Below, piece by piece: positions 16,310 to 25,430 of a DNA stretch of 64,000 bases; position 1 is the stretch's first letter, and each line of letters opens with the position of its first letter. Source of the stretch: Mycolicibacter hiberniae (GTDB lineage: Bacteria; Actinomycetota; Actinomycetes; Mycobacteriales; Mycobacteriaceae). Made by a program: the position numbers and the translations under genes. The notes below the pieces were generated by a model. The model was not told the origin of the DNA and ran no database searches. It worked only from the letters and a program-made list of their open reading frames with translations. The stretch spans positions 434,001 through 498,000 of the forward strand of contig NZ_AP022609.1 in NCBI RefSeq assembly GCF_010729485.1, read 5' to 3'.

Positions 16310-17905
16310 TCACATCCGGAAGACGCCGAAGTTCGACGTCCCCTCGACCGGGCCATTGGCGATGGCGGACAAACACATTCCCAGAACGGTCCGAGTGTCG
16401 CGGGGGTCGATCACCCCGTCGTCGTAGAGCCGTCCGGACAGGAATGTCGGCAGCGACTCGGCCTCGATCTGTGCTTCGATCGCGGCGCGCAACGCGGCGT
16501 CGGCGGCCTCGTCCACCTGCTGGCCGCGGGCCTCGGCGGCGGCGCGGCTGACGATCGAGATGACGCCGGCAAGCTGCGTCCCGCCCATCACCGCGGCCTT
16601 TGCGCTCGGCCAGGCGAACAGGAAGCGCGGATCGTAGGCCCGCCCACACATGCCGTAGTGCCCGGCGCCGTAGGAAGCACCGATCAGCAGCGAGATGTGC
16701 GGCACCGTCGAGTTGGACACGGCGTTGATCATCATCGAGCCGTGCTTGATCATGCCGCCCTCTTCGTAGGCCTTGCCGACCATGTACCCGGTGGTGTTGT
16801 GCAAGAACAGCAGTGGCGTATTCGAGCGGTTGGCCAACTGGATGAACTGGGTGGCCTTCTGGGCCTCCTCGCTGAACAGCACGCCGCGGGCGTTGGCCAG
16901 AATGCCCACCGGGTAGCCGTGCAGGCGGGCCCAGCCGGTGACCAGCGACGAACCGTAGAGTTCCTTGAACTCGTCGAAGTCCGAGTCGTCGACGATCCGG
17001 GCGATCACTTCGCGCGGATCGAAGGGGATGCGCAGATCGGCGGGCACGATGCCGATCAATTCCTCGGCGGTGTAGCGGGGTTCGAGCACCGCGGCCGGCT
17101 TCGGCCCCTTTTTGGCCCAGTTCAGCCGCGCCACGATCCGCCGGCCGATCCGCAGCGCGTCGAGCTCATCGTTGGCGAGGTAGTCGCCCAGGCCCGAGGT
17201 GCGCGAATGCATCTCGGCGCCACCGAGCGACTCGTCGTCGGACTCCTCGCCGGTGGCCATCTTCACCAGCGGGGGACCGGCGAGGAACACCTTCGAGCGT
17301 TGCCGGATCATCACCACGTGGTCGGACATGCCCGGCACGTAGGCGCCGCCGGCGGTCGAGTTGCCGAATACCAGCGCGATGGTCGGGATGCCGGCCGCCG
17401 AGAGGCGGGTCAGGTCGCGGAACATCTGCCCGCCGGGGATGAACACTTCCTTCTGCGTCGGCAGATCGGCTCCGCCGGATTCCACCAGCGAGATCAGCGG
17501 GAGCCGGTTCTCCAGGGCGATCTGGTTGGCCCGCAGGATTTTTCGCAGAGTCCATGGGTTAGACGTGCCGCCTTTGACCGTCGCGTCGTTGGAGACGATC
17601 ATGCACTCGACGCCGCTGACCGCGCCGATCCCGATCACCACACTGGCGCCGACCTGGAACTCGCTGCCCCAGGCTGCCAGCGGACACAGTTCCAGGAAGG
17701 GCGAGTCGGGGTCCACCAGCGCCTCGATGCGCTCGCGCGCGGTGAGCTTGCCGCGGGCGTGGTGGCGCTCGACGTATTTGGGGCCGCCCCCGGCCAGTGC
17801 TTTGGCCAGTTCGGCATCGAGCTCGGCGAGCTTGTCGGTCAGTGCCGAGGCGGCCTCGGCGTAGGCGGGTGAGGCCGGATCGAGCGTGGAGGTCAGAACC
17901 GTCAT
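16310..17905 (-). CDS. accD2: Acyl-CoA carboxylase beta subunit (carboxyltransferase)
   Basis: The 531-residue carboxyltransferase has two crotonase-like halves. The N-terminal half carries YVERHHARGKLTARERIEAL and GNSTAGGAYVPGMSDHVVM; the C-terminal half carries LLFLHNTTGYMVGKAYEEGG and ASYGAGHYGMCGRAYDPRF. It transfers CO2 from biotin on AccA2 to the acyl-CoA. The layout is that of methylcrotonyl-/geranyl-CoA carboxylase beta chains rather than propionyl-CoA carboxylase. ATG at 17905 is chosen over the open frame further upstream. The exact substrate cannot be fixed from sequence alone. Confidence 0.93.
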   Translation of the reverse strand: MTVLTSTLDPASPAYAEAASALTDKLAELDAELAKALAGGGPKYVERHHARGKLTARERIEALVDPDSPFLELCPLAAWGSEFQVGASVVIGIGAVSGVECMIVSNDATVKGGTSNPWTLRKILRANQIALENRLPLISLVESGGADLPTQKEVFIPGGQMFRDLTRLSAAGIPTIALVFGNSTAGGAYVPGMSDHVVMIRQRSKVFLAGPPLVKMATGEESDDESLGGAEMHSRTSGLGDYLANDELDALRIGRRIVARLNWAKKGPKPAAVLEPRYTAEELIGIVPADLRIPFDPREVIARIVDDSDFDEFKELYGSSLVTGWARLHGYPVGILANARGVLFSEEAQKATQFIQLANRSNTPLLFLHNTTGYMVGKAYEEGGMIKHGSMMINAVSNSTVPHISLLIGASYGAGHYGMCGRAYDPRFLFAWPSAKAAVMGGTQLAGVISIVSRAAAEARGQQVDEAADAALRAAIEAQIEAESLPTFLSGRLYDDGVIDPRDTRTVLGMCLSAIANGPVEGTSNFGVFRM

Positions 17906-17975
17906 AGCCGGGCCCGACGTAGGACGCCCGGCCGCGCGCGGTGGTGCGCGGCGAGGCGGTGCGCAGCAGCGGTGA

Positions 17976-19124
17976 TCATGCCTGATATCCAAGCGTCTTG
18001 GCTGCCAGCGAGGTCAGGATCTCGGTGGTTCCGCCACCGATTCCGATGATCCGCATGTCGCGGTACTGGCGCTCGACCTCGGATTCGGCCATGTAGCCCA
18101 TCCCGCCGAACAGCTGCACCGCCTGGTGAGCAACCCACTCACCGGCCTCTACCGCGGTGTTCTTGGCGAAGCACACCTCGGCGATCAGGTTGTAGTCCCC
18201 GGCCAGCTGGCGCTCGACCACGTGGCGGGTGTAGACCCGGGCCACATCGATTCGGCGGGCCATCTCGGCCAGGGTGTTCTGCACGGCCTGCCGTGAGATC
18301 AGCGGCCGGCCGAACGTCTCCCGGTCGCGGCACCAGGCCACGGTCAGGTCCAGGCAGCGCTGTGCGCTGGCATACGCCTGTGCGGCCAGCGCCACCCGCT
18401 CGGAGACGAAGGCGCCGGCGATCTGGATGAATCCGGTGTTCTCGACACCGACCAGGTTCGCCGTCGGCACCTGGGCGTCGACGTAGGACAGCTCGGCGGT
18501 GTCCGAGGAGCGCCAGCCCATCTTGTCCAGTTTGCGCGACACCTCGAACCCGGGGGTGCCTCGCTCGACCACCAGCAGCGAGACCCCGCCCGCTCCCGGT
18601 CCGCCGGTACGCACTGCGGTGACGACGTAGTCGGCGCGCACCGCGGAGGTGATGAAGGTTTTGGCGCCGTTGACCACGTAGTGATCGCCCTCCCGCCGCG
18701 CCGTGGTGCGCAGGTGCCCGACGTCCGAACCGCCGCCGGGTTCGGTGATGGCCAGCGAACCGATCTTCTCGCCGGCCAGCGTCGGGCGGACGTACTCCTC
18801 GATCAGCCGGGCATCGCCCGAGGCGATCATGTGCGGCACCGCGATACCGCAGGTGAACAGGGAGGCGAACACGCCGCCGGGGGCTCCGGCCTGGTGCATC
18901 TCCTCGCACACGGTCAGCGCGTCGGCGCTGTCGCCGCCGCTGCCACCGACTTCTTCGGGAAAGCCCGCACCCAGCAGGCCGATGTCGGCGGCCTTGCGGT
19001 GCAGTTCGCGGGGCAGGTCGCCGGTGCGTTCCCACTCCTCGACGTTGGGCAGGATCTCCCGGTCGACGAATCCGCGCACGGTGTCGCGCAGCGCCTGGCG
19101 CTCGGGGGTGGTCCAGATACTCAT
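17976..19124 (-). CDS. fadE13: Acyl-CoA dehydrogenase FadE13
   Basis: This 382-residue acyl-CoA dehydrogenase has LAITEPGGGSDVGHLRTTAR, GAKTFITSAVRADYVV and AVQLFGGMGYMAESEVERQY. The C-terminal MRIIGIGGGTTEI is characteristic of the family. ATG at 19124 gives the usual length and follows the AtuA-like stop by 11 bp, with GAGAAGGGA just ahead as ribosome-binding site. It is the second dehydrogenase of the cluster, so two different acyl-CoA oxidations, or two chain lengths, are probably handled. Confidence 0.92.
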   Translation of the reverse strand: MSIWTTPERQALRDTVRGFVDREILPNVEEWERTGDLPRELHRKAADIGLLGAGFPEEVGGSGGDSADALTVCEEMHQAGAPGGVFASLFTCGIAVPHMIASGDARLIEEYVRPTLAGEKIGSLAITEPGGGSDVGHLRTTARREGDHYVVNGAKTFITSAVRADYVVTAVRTGGPGAGGVSLLVVERGTPGFEVSRKLDKMGWRSSDTAELSYVDAQVPTANLVGVENTGFIQIAGAFVSERVALAAQAYASAQRCLDLTVAWCRDRETFGRPLISRQAVQNTLAEMARRIDVARVYTRHVVERQLAGDYNLIAEVCFAKNTAVEAGEWVAHQAVQLFGGMGYMAESEVERQYRDMRIIGIGGGTTEILTSLAAKTLGYQA

Positions 19125-19135
19125 AATTTCCCTTC

Positions 19136-20848
19136 TCAGAGCAGCTGCTCGGGTATCTCCACATGCCGGCTGCGCAACCATTCGCCCAGCCCCTTGGCCT
19201 GCGGGTCGAATCGGGCCTGGTAGGCCACTCCTTGCCCCAGGATGCCGTCGATCACGAAGTTCACCGCCCGCAGCTTGGGCAACAGGTGGCGGCTGACCGG
19301 TAGCGCCGCGGTCTCCGGCAGCAGTTCGCGCAGTTTCTCCACGGTCATGATGTGGGCCAGCCAGCGCCACTGCTCCTCGGTGCGCACCCAGAGTCCCACG
19401 TTGGCCGAGCCGCCCTTGTCGCCGCTGCGGGCGCCGGCGACCGAGCCCAGGGGAGCGCGCCGGCTCGGGCCGGCCGGCAGCGGCTCGGGCAGCTCCGGTT
19501 CGGCGACCGGGGCCAGCTCGCGCGTCTCTTCGCCGCTTTGCGAGGCGGCCGGGATGTCGACGCGGGTGCCGTCAGCGTGCACGGCGACGTGCGGCACCTG
19601 CGCGGCGTCGACATAGCCGGGCGTGAACACCCCGTACACCTGCCCGTCGCCGGGCGGGGCGGTGGCGCAGAACCCGGGGTAGCTGGCCAGGGCCAGCTCC
19701 ACCCCGGCCGCCGAGAACGCACGGCCCACCTTGGCGGGGTCGGGATCGCGCACCACACAGTGCAGCAGGGCGCTGGCGGTCTCCTCGGTGTCGGCATCGG
19801 GATGGTCGGTGCGCGACAACGTCCACTCCAGCTCGGCCGGCCGGACGGTCAGGGCCGCCTCCAGCTGGGTGCGCACCAGCTCGGCTTTGGCCTCGATGTC
19901 CAGGCCGGTCAGCACGAAGGTGGTGGAGTTGCGGAACCCGCCGATCGAGTTCAGCGACACCTTGTAGGTCGGTGGCGGCGCTTCGCCGGTCACGCCGGAG
20001 ATGCGCACCCGGTCCGGACCGTCGGCGGCCAGCTGGACGGAGTCCATGCGCACCGTGACGTCGGGATTGGCGTAGCGGGCACCGGTCACTTCGTAGAGCA
20101 GTTGCGCGGTCACGGTGTCGACGCTGACCAGCCCGCCGGTGCCGGGATGCTTGGTGATCACCGACGACCCGTCGGGGTGGATCTCGGCGAGCGGGAACCC
20201 CGGGTGCAGCATCTGGGCGGTGGGGATCTCGGTGAAGAAGGCGTAGTTTCCGCCGGCGGCCTGCACGCCGCACTCGATGACGTGGCCGGCCACCACGGCC
20301 CCGGCCAGCCGGTCGTAGTCCGTGCGGCTCCACCCGAAGTGGGCGGCGGCGGGTCCGACGATCACCGACGCGTCGGTGACGCGGCCGGTGATCACCACAT
20401 CGGCGCCGCCGGCCAGGCACTCGGCGATACCCCAGGCCCCCAGGTAGGCGTTCGCCGTCAGCGGAGCGCCCAACCCCAGTTCCGCGGCGCGGTCCAGCAG
20501 GTCGTCGCCTTCGACATGGGCCACCCGGGCGGGGACGCCCAGCCGCTGGGCCAGTTCGCGCACGGCGTCGGCCAGGCCGGCCGGGTTGAGCCCGCCGGCG
20601 TTGGTCACGATGCGGACGCCCCGATCGTGGGCGAGTCCCAGGCATTGTTCGAGCTGGGTCAAGAACGTCTTGGCGTAGCCGCGCTGCGGGTTCTTCATCC
20701 GGTCGCGGCCCAGGATCAGCATGGTGAGTTCGGCCAGGTAGTCGCCGGTGAGGTAGTCCAGTTCGCCGCCGGTGAGCATCTCGTGCATGGCGGCATGGCG
20801 GTCGCCGTAGAACCCCGAGCAGTTACCGATGCGAACGGCTGCTGTCAT
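19136..20848 (-). CDS. AtuA-like (DUF1446) acyclic terpene utilisation family protein
   Basis: The 570-residue product has the DUF1446/AtuA N-terminal domain (IGNCSGFYGDRHAAM, TNAGGLNPAGLADAVREL, ADVVITGRVTDASVIVGPAA). The C-terminal AtuA-like domain has PLGSVAGARSGDKGGSANVG. AtuA family proteins are needed for citronellol/geraniol and related methyl-branched acyl-CoA catabolism in Pseudomonas, but their reaction is unsettled. It is the first gene of the operon with fadE13, accD2, accA2, fadE12 and echA7 and corresponds to Rv0976c. GGGGATG is at the chosen start. Two palindromes lie immediately upstream. Confidence 0.88.
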   Translation of the reverse strand: MTAAVRIGNCSGFYGDRHAAMHEMLTGGELDYLTGDYLAELTMLILGRDRMKNPQRGYAKTFLTQLEQCLGLAHDRGVRIVTNAGGLNPAGLADAVRELAQRLGVPARVAHVEGDDLLDRAAELGLGAPLTANAYLGAWGIAECLAGGADVVITGRVTDASVIVGPAAAHFGWSRTDYDRLAGAVVAGHVIECGVQAAGGNYAFFTEIPTAQMLHPGFPLAEIHPDGSSVITKHPGTGGLVSVDTVTAQLLYEVTGARYANPDVTVRMDSVQLAADGPDRVRISGVTGEAPPPTYKVSLNSIGGFRNSTTFVLTGLDIEAKAELVRTQLEAALTVRPAELEWTLSRTDHPDADTEETASALLHCVVRDPDPAKVGRAFSAAGVELALASYPGFCATAPPGDGQVYGVFTPGYVDAAQVPHVAVHADGTRVDIPAASQSGEETRELAPVAEPELPEPLPAGPSRRAPLGSVAGARSGDKGGSANVGLWVRTEEQWRWLAHIMTVEKLRELLPETAALPVSRHLLPKLRAVNFVIDGILGQGVAYQARFDPQAKGLGEWLRSRHVEIPEQLL

Positions 20849-20866
20849 CCCCAAATCCCATCCCTC

Positions 20867-20895
20867 AACCAACCGGTAGGTTAGCCGGTACCGGC
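20867..20895. promoter_or_regulatory. Two adjacent palindromes upstream of the AtuA/acc/fadE operon
   Basis: Positions 20867-20882 read AACCAACCGGTAGGTT, a 16-bp inverted repeat with one mismatched pair. One base later, 20884-20895 read GCCGGTACCGGC, a perfect 12-bp palindrome. The first ends 19 bp before the ATG of the AtuA-like gene, where a TetR-type repressor of acyl-CoA catabolism would be expected to bind. The regulator is not encoded in the window next to the operon. Confidence 0.5.
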
Positions 20896-21086
20896 GGTGT
20901 CGCGTCAAGGTGCGCCGCTCGCGCTACGCAGCTGCGGCTCTCCTTATGTCGCGCGTCGCTGAACCGCGGGGCCGATGCCGCGGGGCTTCGCTATTTTGGA
21001 GCCGACGCTGGTCACCGGCTATCCTTTGCGATAGTCCCGCCGCTGGAATCGAGCGGCACTATGCCAACAACAGGAGAGGCTCGACC

Positions 21087-21260
21087 ATGGCCGTGCCGAA
21101 ACGCAGGATGTCGCGTGCGAACACTCGCAGTCGCCGCGCGCAGTGGAAGGCTGAGGCAACCGGCCTGGTCACCGTGTCCGTCGCCGGACGCGCCCACAAG
21201 GTGCCGCGCCGTCTGCTCAAAGCCGCACGTCTGGGTCTCATCGATCTCGATCGCCGCTAA
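21087..21260 (+). CDS. rpmF: 50S ribosomal protein L32, cysteine-free form
   Basis: This 57-residue basic protein begins [20 protein letters not shown], the L32 signature. It lacks the CxxC...CxxC zinc ribbon found in the zinc-binding form, so it belongs to the zinc-independent class. ATG at 21087 follows AGGAGAGG by 8-9 bases; the longer open frame upstream is non-coding. It lies just before mprAB, as in M. tuberculosis. Confidence 0.93.
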   Translation: MAVPKRRMSRANTRSRRAQWKAEATGLVTVSVAGRAHKVPRRLLKAARLGLIDLDRR

Positions 21261-21324
21261 TTAGGATCCGACACGACCGGCGTCTGGCCCCCCAGATCGC
21301 CACTCGGATGATTGGATAGCACCC

Positions 21325-22017
21325 ATGGCTACCCGGGTATTGGTTGTTGATGACGACCGCGCTGTGCGCGAGTCGTTACGCAGGTCGTTGTCGTTCAATG
21401 GTTACTCCGTCTCGTTGGCCACTGATGGGGTCGAGGCGCTCGAGGCCATCACCAACGACCGTCCGGACGCGATGATCCTGGACGTCATGATGCCGCGGCT
21501 GGACGGCCTGGAGGTCTGCCGTCAGCTGCGGAGCACCGGTGACGACCTGCCGATCCTGGTCCTGACGGCCCGCGACTCGGTCTCCGAGCGTGTCGCCGGC
21601 CTGGATGCCGGCGCCGACGACTACCTGCCCAAGCCGTTCGCGCTGGAGGAACTGCTGGCGCGGATGCGGGCGCTGCTGCGCCGCACCACCGCCGAGGAGC
21701 TCAGCGAATCCGTGGCGATGTCCTTCGAGGACCTCACGTTGGACCCGGTGACCCGCGAAGTCACCCGGGGGGACCGCCAGATCAGCCTCACCCGCACCGA
21801 GTTCGCCCTGCTGGAGATGCTCATCGCCAATCCGCGCCGGGTTCTCACCCGCAGCCGGATTCTCGAGGAGGTCTGGGGCTTCGACTTCCCCACCTCGGGC
21901 AACGCGCTGGAGGTCTACATCGGGTACCTGCGTCGTAAGACCGAAGCCGAAGGGGAGCCGCGGCTGATCTACACCGTGCGCGGGGTGGGTTACGTGCTTC
22001 GCGAGACGCCCCCCTGA
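21325..22017 (+). CDS. mprA: Response regulator MprA
   Basis: The 230-residue OmpR/PhoB-class response regulator has acidic DDD at residues 9-11, phosphoacceptor D53 in [10 protein letters not shown], a conserved lysine in [13 protein letters not shown], and a winged-helix DNA-binding domain from about residue 130 ([15 protein letters not shown], then [10 protein letters not shown]). In M. tuberculosis MprA controls the envelope-stress response, including sigE and pepD. Its stop overlaps the mprB start by one base (TGATG). The whole sequence is very close to M. tuberculosis MprA, as I recall it. Confidence 0.96.
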   Translation: MATRVLVVDDDRAVRESLRRSLSFNGYSVSLATDGVEALEAITNDRPDAMILDVMMPRLDGLEVCRQLRSTGDDLPILVLTARDSVSERVAGLDAGADDYLPKPFALEELLARMRALLRRTTAEELSESVAMSFEDLTLDPVTREVTRGDRQISLTRTEFALLEMLIANPRRVLTRSRILEEVWGFDFPTSGNALEVYIGYLRRKTEAEGEPRLIYTVRGVGYVLRETPP

Positions 22018-23468
22018 TGCAGTCGTTCCGCCGTCGGCAGGGTGAAGAGGCGAAGCAGACCTCCCTCTCGCTGCGCTGGCGGGTAATGCTGCTGGCGATG
22101 TCGATGGTGGCATTGGTGGTGGTCCTGATGGCCGTCGCCGTCTACGCCGTGATTTCGGCTGCGCTCTACAACGACATCGACAATCAGCTGCAGAGCCGGG
22201 CCGAGATGCTGATCGCCAGTGGCTCGCTGGCCGCCGATCCCCGCAAGGCGATCGAGGGCACCGCCTATTCCGACGTCAACGCCATGCTGGTCAATCCGGG
22301 CCGCTCGATCTACACCGCGAATCAGCCCGGCCAGCGGCTGCCGGTGGGCCAGCAGGAGAAGGCCGTCATCCGCGGCGAGCTGTTCCTCTCGCGCCGCACC
22401 GCGTCCGGCCAGCGGGTGCTGGCCGTGCACCTGCCCAACGGCAGCACGTTGTTGATCTCCAAGAGCCTGGCGCCCACCCAGGCGGTGACGATGAAGCTGC
22501 GATGGGTGCTGCTGGTGGTCGGCGGCGTGGGCGTCGTGGTGGCCGCGGTGGCCGGCGGCATGGTCACCCGCGCCGGGCTGCGGCCGGTGGGCCGGCTGAC
22601 CGAGGCGGCCGAACGCGTGGCGCGCACCGACGACCTGCGACCGATACCGGTGTATGGCAGTGACGAGCTGGCCCGCCTCACCGAGGCGTTCAACGCGATG
22701 CTGCGGGCGCTGGCGGAGTCGCGGGAGCGGCAGGCCCGCCTGGTCGCCGATGCCGGCCATGAGCTCAAGACCCCGCTGACGTCGCTGCGCACCAACGTCG
22801 AGCTGTTGATGGCCTCGGCGGCGCCGGGCGCCCCGCAGCTGCCCGAAGAGGAGATGGCCGAACTGCGTGCCGACGCAATCGGGCAGATCGAGGAATTGTC
22901 CACGCTGGTAGGCGATCTGGTGGATCTCACCCGCGACGATCAGCGCGAGGTCGCCTACGAACAGGTCGACATCACCGAGGTCGTCGACCGCAGCATGGAG
23001 CGGGTCCGTCGGCGCCGCAACGACATCGAGTTCGATATCCAGGTGGTGCCCTGGTACGTCTACGGCGACGCCGCGGGTCTGTCCCGCGCGGTGCTCAACC
23101 TGCTCGACAACGCGGCCAAGTGGAGTCCGTCGGGCGGGGTCGTCGGATTGCGGATGCGTCAGCTCGACCCCACGCACGTGGAGATGGTCGTCTCGGACCA
23201 GGGGCCGGGTATTCCGGAGAGCCAGCGGGAGTTGGTGTTCGAGCGCTTCTACCGGTCGGACTCCGCGCGGGCCATGCCCGGATCCGGGCTGGGGTTGGCG
23301 ATCGTCAAGCAGGTGGTGCTCAAACACGGCGGGGCGATCACCGTCGGTGAGACCGTCCCCGGGGGCAAACCGCCCGGCACGTCGTTTCGGATGGTGCTGC
23401 CCGGCGGTCCCACCTCCGCGCGACCTGCTTCGGCCGCAGCCGTCACAGGCGCTTCTCAGTCCACGTAG
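22017..23468 (+). CDS. mprB: Sensor histidine kinase MprB
   Basis: This 483-residue membrane kinase has TM1 near residues 24-50, an extracytoplasmic sensor loop to about residue 158, TM2 near 162-182, and a HAMP domain. The dimerisation box ADAGHELKTPLTSL has its phosphoacceptor at H248. The ATPase boxes are NLLDNAAKWSP, DQGPGIP, ERFYR and GSGLGLAIVKQ. It phosphorylates MprA in response to envelope damage and is co-transcribed with mprA. The protease gene pepD follows after 57 bp. Confidence 0.95.
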   Translation: MQSFRRRQGEEAKQTSLSLRWRVMLLAMSMVALVVVLMAVAVYAVISAALYNDIDNQLQSRAEMLIASGSLAADPRKAIEGTAYSDVNAMLVNPGRSIYTANQPGQRLPVGQQEKAVIRGELFLSRRTASGQRVLAVHLPNGSTLLISKSLAPTQAVTMKLRWVLLVVGGVGVVVAAVAGGMVTRAGLRPVGRLTEAAERVARTDDLRPIPVYGSDELARLTEAFNAMLRALAESRERQARLVADAGHELKTPLTSLRTNVELLMASAAPGAPQLPEEEMAELRADAIGQIEELSTLVGDLVDLTRDDQREVAYEQVDITEVVDRSMERVRRRRNDIEFDIQVVPWYVYGDAAGLSRAVLNLLDNAAKWSPSGGVVGLRMRQLDPTHVEMVVSDQGPGIPESQRELVFERFYRSDSARAMPGSGLGLAIVKQVVLKHGGAITVGETVPGGKPPGTSFRMVLPGGPTSARPASAAAVTGASQST

Positions 23469-23525
23469 GCATGGTGGTGAGGCAACGTCGCTGCCGCCTC
23501 GCGTCACTAGGAGTAGACAACAAAC

Positions 23526-24887
23526 ATGACGAATTACCCCGGGTACCTCCCGCCGCCTGCGCAACCGGAACGGCCCCACCCGGCCGGTTCCACCGGTGCG
23601 GACCAACGCGGGCAGACCGGTTATCCGGGCGGGCCCGTTCCGGGCTCGTACCCGCCGCCCTACGACTGGCGGTACGTCCAGCATCAGGGCAGGCCTTCGG
23701 GCTATCGCACCGCTTATGACGCCCCCTACGGCGGGGGTCCGCGCCCGGGCGGTGCGGCGCCGAAGCGGTCCCGCACGGGCGGGCTGGTGCTGGGAGCGGT
23801 CGGTATCGCGGTGATGTCCGGCGTCATGGGCGGTGTGGTCGGTTCGGCGCTGAACTCCGATCAGCGGCCGCTCGCCGCTGGAGGTCACATTCCCGGCATT
23901 CAGAACCCGGGCGTGCCGGCTGCGGTGAATCTGCCGGACGGTTCGGTGGAGAAAGTCGCGGCGAAGGTGGTGCCCAGCGTCGTCATGCTGGAGACCGACC
24001 TGGGACGCCAGTCCGAGGAGGGATCGGGCATCGTCCTGTCGGCCGACGGCATGATCCTGACCAACCACCACGTGGTGGCCGCCGCTGCCGCCAAACCCGA
24101 CGCGGCCGGCAAGCCGGGGCCGAAGACCACGGTGACGTTCTCCGACGGACGCACCGCCCCGTTCACGGTGGTGGGCACCGATCCGGCCAGCGACATCGCC
24201 GTGGTGCGCGTCCAGGGTGTCTCGGGGCTGACCCCGATCACGATCGGTTCCTCGGCTGATTTGCGGGTGGGCCAGCACGTCGTGGCGGTCGGCTCGCCGC
24301 TCGGGCTGGAAGGCACCGTGACCACCGGCATCGTCAGCGCTCTCAACCGGCCGGTCTCCACCACGGGGGAGGCGGGCAACCAGAACACCGTCCTGGACGC
24401 CATCCAGACCGACGCCGCGATCAACCCGGGCAACTCCGGTGGCGCGCTGGTCAACATGAACGGCGATCTGGTGGGCGTCAACTCCGCGATCGCCACCATG
24501 GGCGGCGATTCCGGCGAAGCCCAGGGCGGATCGATCGGCCTCGGCTTTGCCATCCCGGTAGACCAGGCCAAGCGGATCGCCGACGAACTCATCAACTCGC
24601 CGGACCACACGGCATCGCACGCCTCCCTGGGGGTGCGCGTCACCAGCGAGCGCAGCCTGCACGGCGCCAAGGTGGTGGAGGTGGTGCCCGGCGAGGCGGC
24701 CGCCAAGGCCGGTCTGCCCGAGGGCGCGACGGTGACGGCGTTCGACAAGCGCCCCATCGGCAGCGCCGACGCGCTGGTTGCTGCGGTGCGTTCCAAGGCG
24801 CCCGGCGACCAGGTGACGCTGACCTATCTGGACCCCTCCGGAGCGACCAAAACCACGCAGGTCACCCTGGGCAAAGCACAGCAGTGA
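23526..24887 (+). CDS. pepD: HtrA-like serine protease PepD
   Basis: The 453-residue protein has a Pro/Gly/Tyr-rich cytoplasmic N-terminus (about 80 residues), one membrane anchor near residues 84-107 and a trypsin-like protease domain. The triad is H182 (TNHHVV), D223 (DPASDIAVV) and S304 (NPGNSGGAL). A C-terminal PDZ domain starts near residue 360 (ASLGVRVTSERS). In M. tuberculosis it acts in the periplasm as protease and chaperone in the MprAB/SigE stress pathway. Its place right behind mprAB supports this. GGAG lies 11 bases before the ATG. Confidence 0.95.
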   Translation: MTNYPGYLPPPAQPERPHPAGSTGADQRGQTGYPGGPVPGSYPPPYDWRYVQHQGRPSGYRTAYDAPYGGGPRPGGAAPKRSRTGGLVLGAVGIAVMSGVMGGVVGSALNSDQRPLAAGGHIPGIQNPGVPAAVNLPDGSVEKVAAKVVPSVVMLETDLGRQSEEGSGIVLSADGMILTNHHVVAAAAAKPDAAGKPGPKTTVTFSDGRTAPFTVVGTDPASDIAVVRVQGVSGLTPITIGSSADLRVGQHVVAVGSPLGLEGTVTTGIVSALNRPVSTTGEAGNQNTVLDAIQTDAAINPGNSGGALVNMNGDLVGVNSAIATMGGDSGEAQGGSIGLGFAIPVDQAKRIADELINSPDHTASHASLGVRVTSERSLHGAKVVEVVPGEAAAKAGLPEGATVTAFDKRPIGSADALVAAVRSKAPGDQVTLTYLDPSGATKTTQVTLGKAQQ

Positions 24888-24933
24888 CGGGTTGGTGACC
24901 CGGACGACGCGTTCCGGATATACGGTTGCATCC

Positions 24934-25428
24934 ATGGAGCAAGCCCGAGAACTCGCAGGCCGCGCCCTCGTCGTCGTGGTGGACGACCGTACCGCCCACG
25001 GCGATCAGGACCACAGTGGCCCGTTGGTCAGCGAATTGCTGGCCGAGGGCGGATTCATGGTGGACGGCGTGGTTGCCGTCGCCGCCGATGAGGTGGAGAT
25101 CCGCAACGCGCTCAACACCGCGGTGATCGGCGGCGTCGACCTGGTCGTGTCGGTGGGCGGCACCGGGGTCACCCCGCGCGACGTCACCCCGGAGGCCACC
25201 CGCGAACTCCTCGACCGCGAGATCCTCGGCATCGCCGAGGCGCTGCGGGCCTCCGGCCTGTCGGCCGGGATCGCCGACGCCGGCCTCTCGCGGGGGCTGG
25301 CCGGGGTCTCCGGCAGCACCCTGGTGGTCAACCTGGCCGGGTCCCGGGCGGCTGTGCGTGACGGGATGGCCACGCTGAACCCGCTGGCCGCGACGATCAT
25401 CGGCCAACTGTCCAGCCTGGAGATCTAA
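24934..25428 (+). CDS. moaB2: Molybdopterin biosynthesis MoaB-like protein
   Basis: This 164-residue MoaB/MogA-fold protein has VVVDDRTAHGDQDHSGPLV, the binding loop VSVGGTGVTPRDVTPEATRE, and GVSGSTLVVNLAGSRAAV. It is predicted to adenylylate molybdopterin or act in a related step. An alternative TTG/GTG start 39-42 bases upstream would resemble the longer M. tuberculosis annotation. ATG at 24934 is preferred because a GATATA-type -10 lies 10-16 bases ahead, hinting at a leaderless mRNA. A 38-residue ORF follows after 2 bp. Confidence 0.9.
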   Translation: MEQARELAGRALVVVVDDRTAHGDQDHSGPLVSELLAEGGFMVDGVVAVAADEVEIRNALNTAVIGGVDLVVSVGGTGVTPRDVTPEATRELLDREILGIAEALRASGLSAGIADAGLSRGLAGVSGSTLVVNLAGSRAAVRDGMATLNPLAATIIGQLSSLEI

Positions 25429-25430
25429 TC

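Noticed and set aside
14611..17872. Long plus-strand frames opposite accA2 and accD2
   Set aside because: The minus-strand frames carry complete biotin carboxylase and carboxyltransferase motifs; the plus-strand products are repetitive Arg/Gly/His-rich sequence.
20910..21086. In-frame N-terminal extension of L32
   Set aside because: L32 starts MAVPKRR with AGGAGAGG at the right distance; the extension is non-conserved and includes promoter-like DNA.
21990..24935. Open frame of about 980 codons on the minus strand across mprB and pepD
   Set aside because: It is antisense to two certain genes. The translation is His/Arg/Gly-rich low-complexity sequence, as expected from the complement of high-GC coding DNA.
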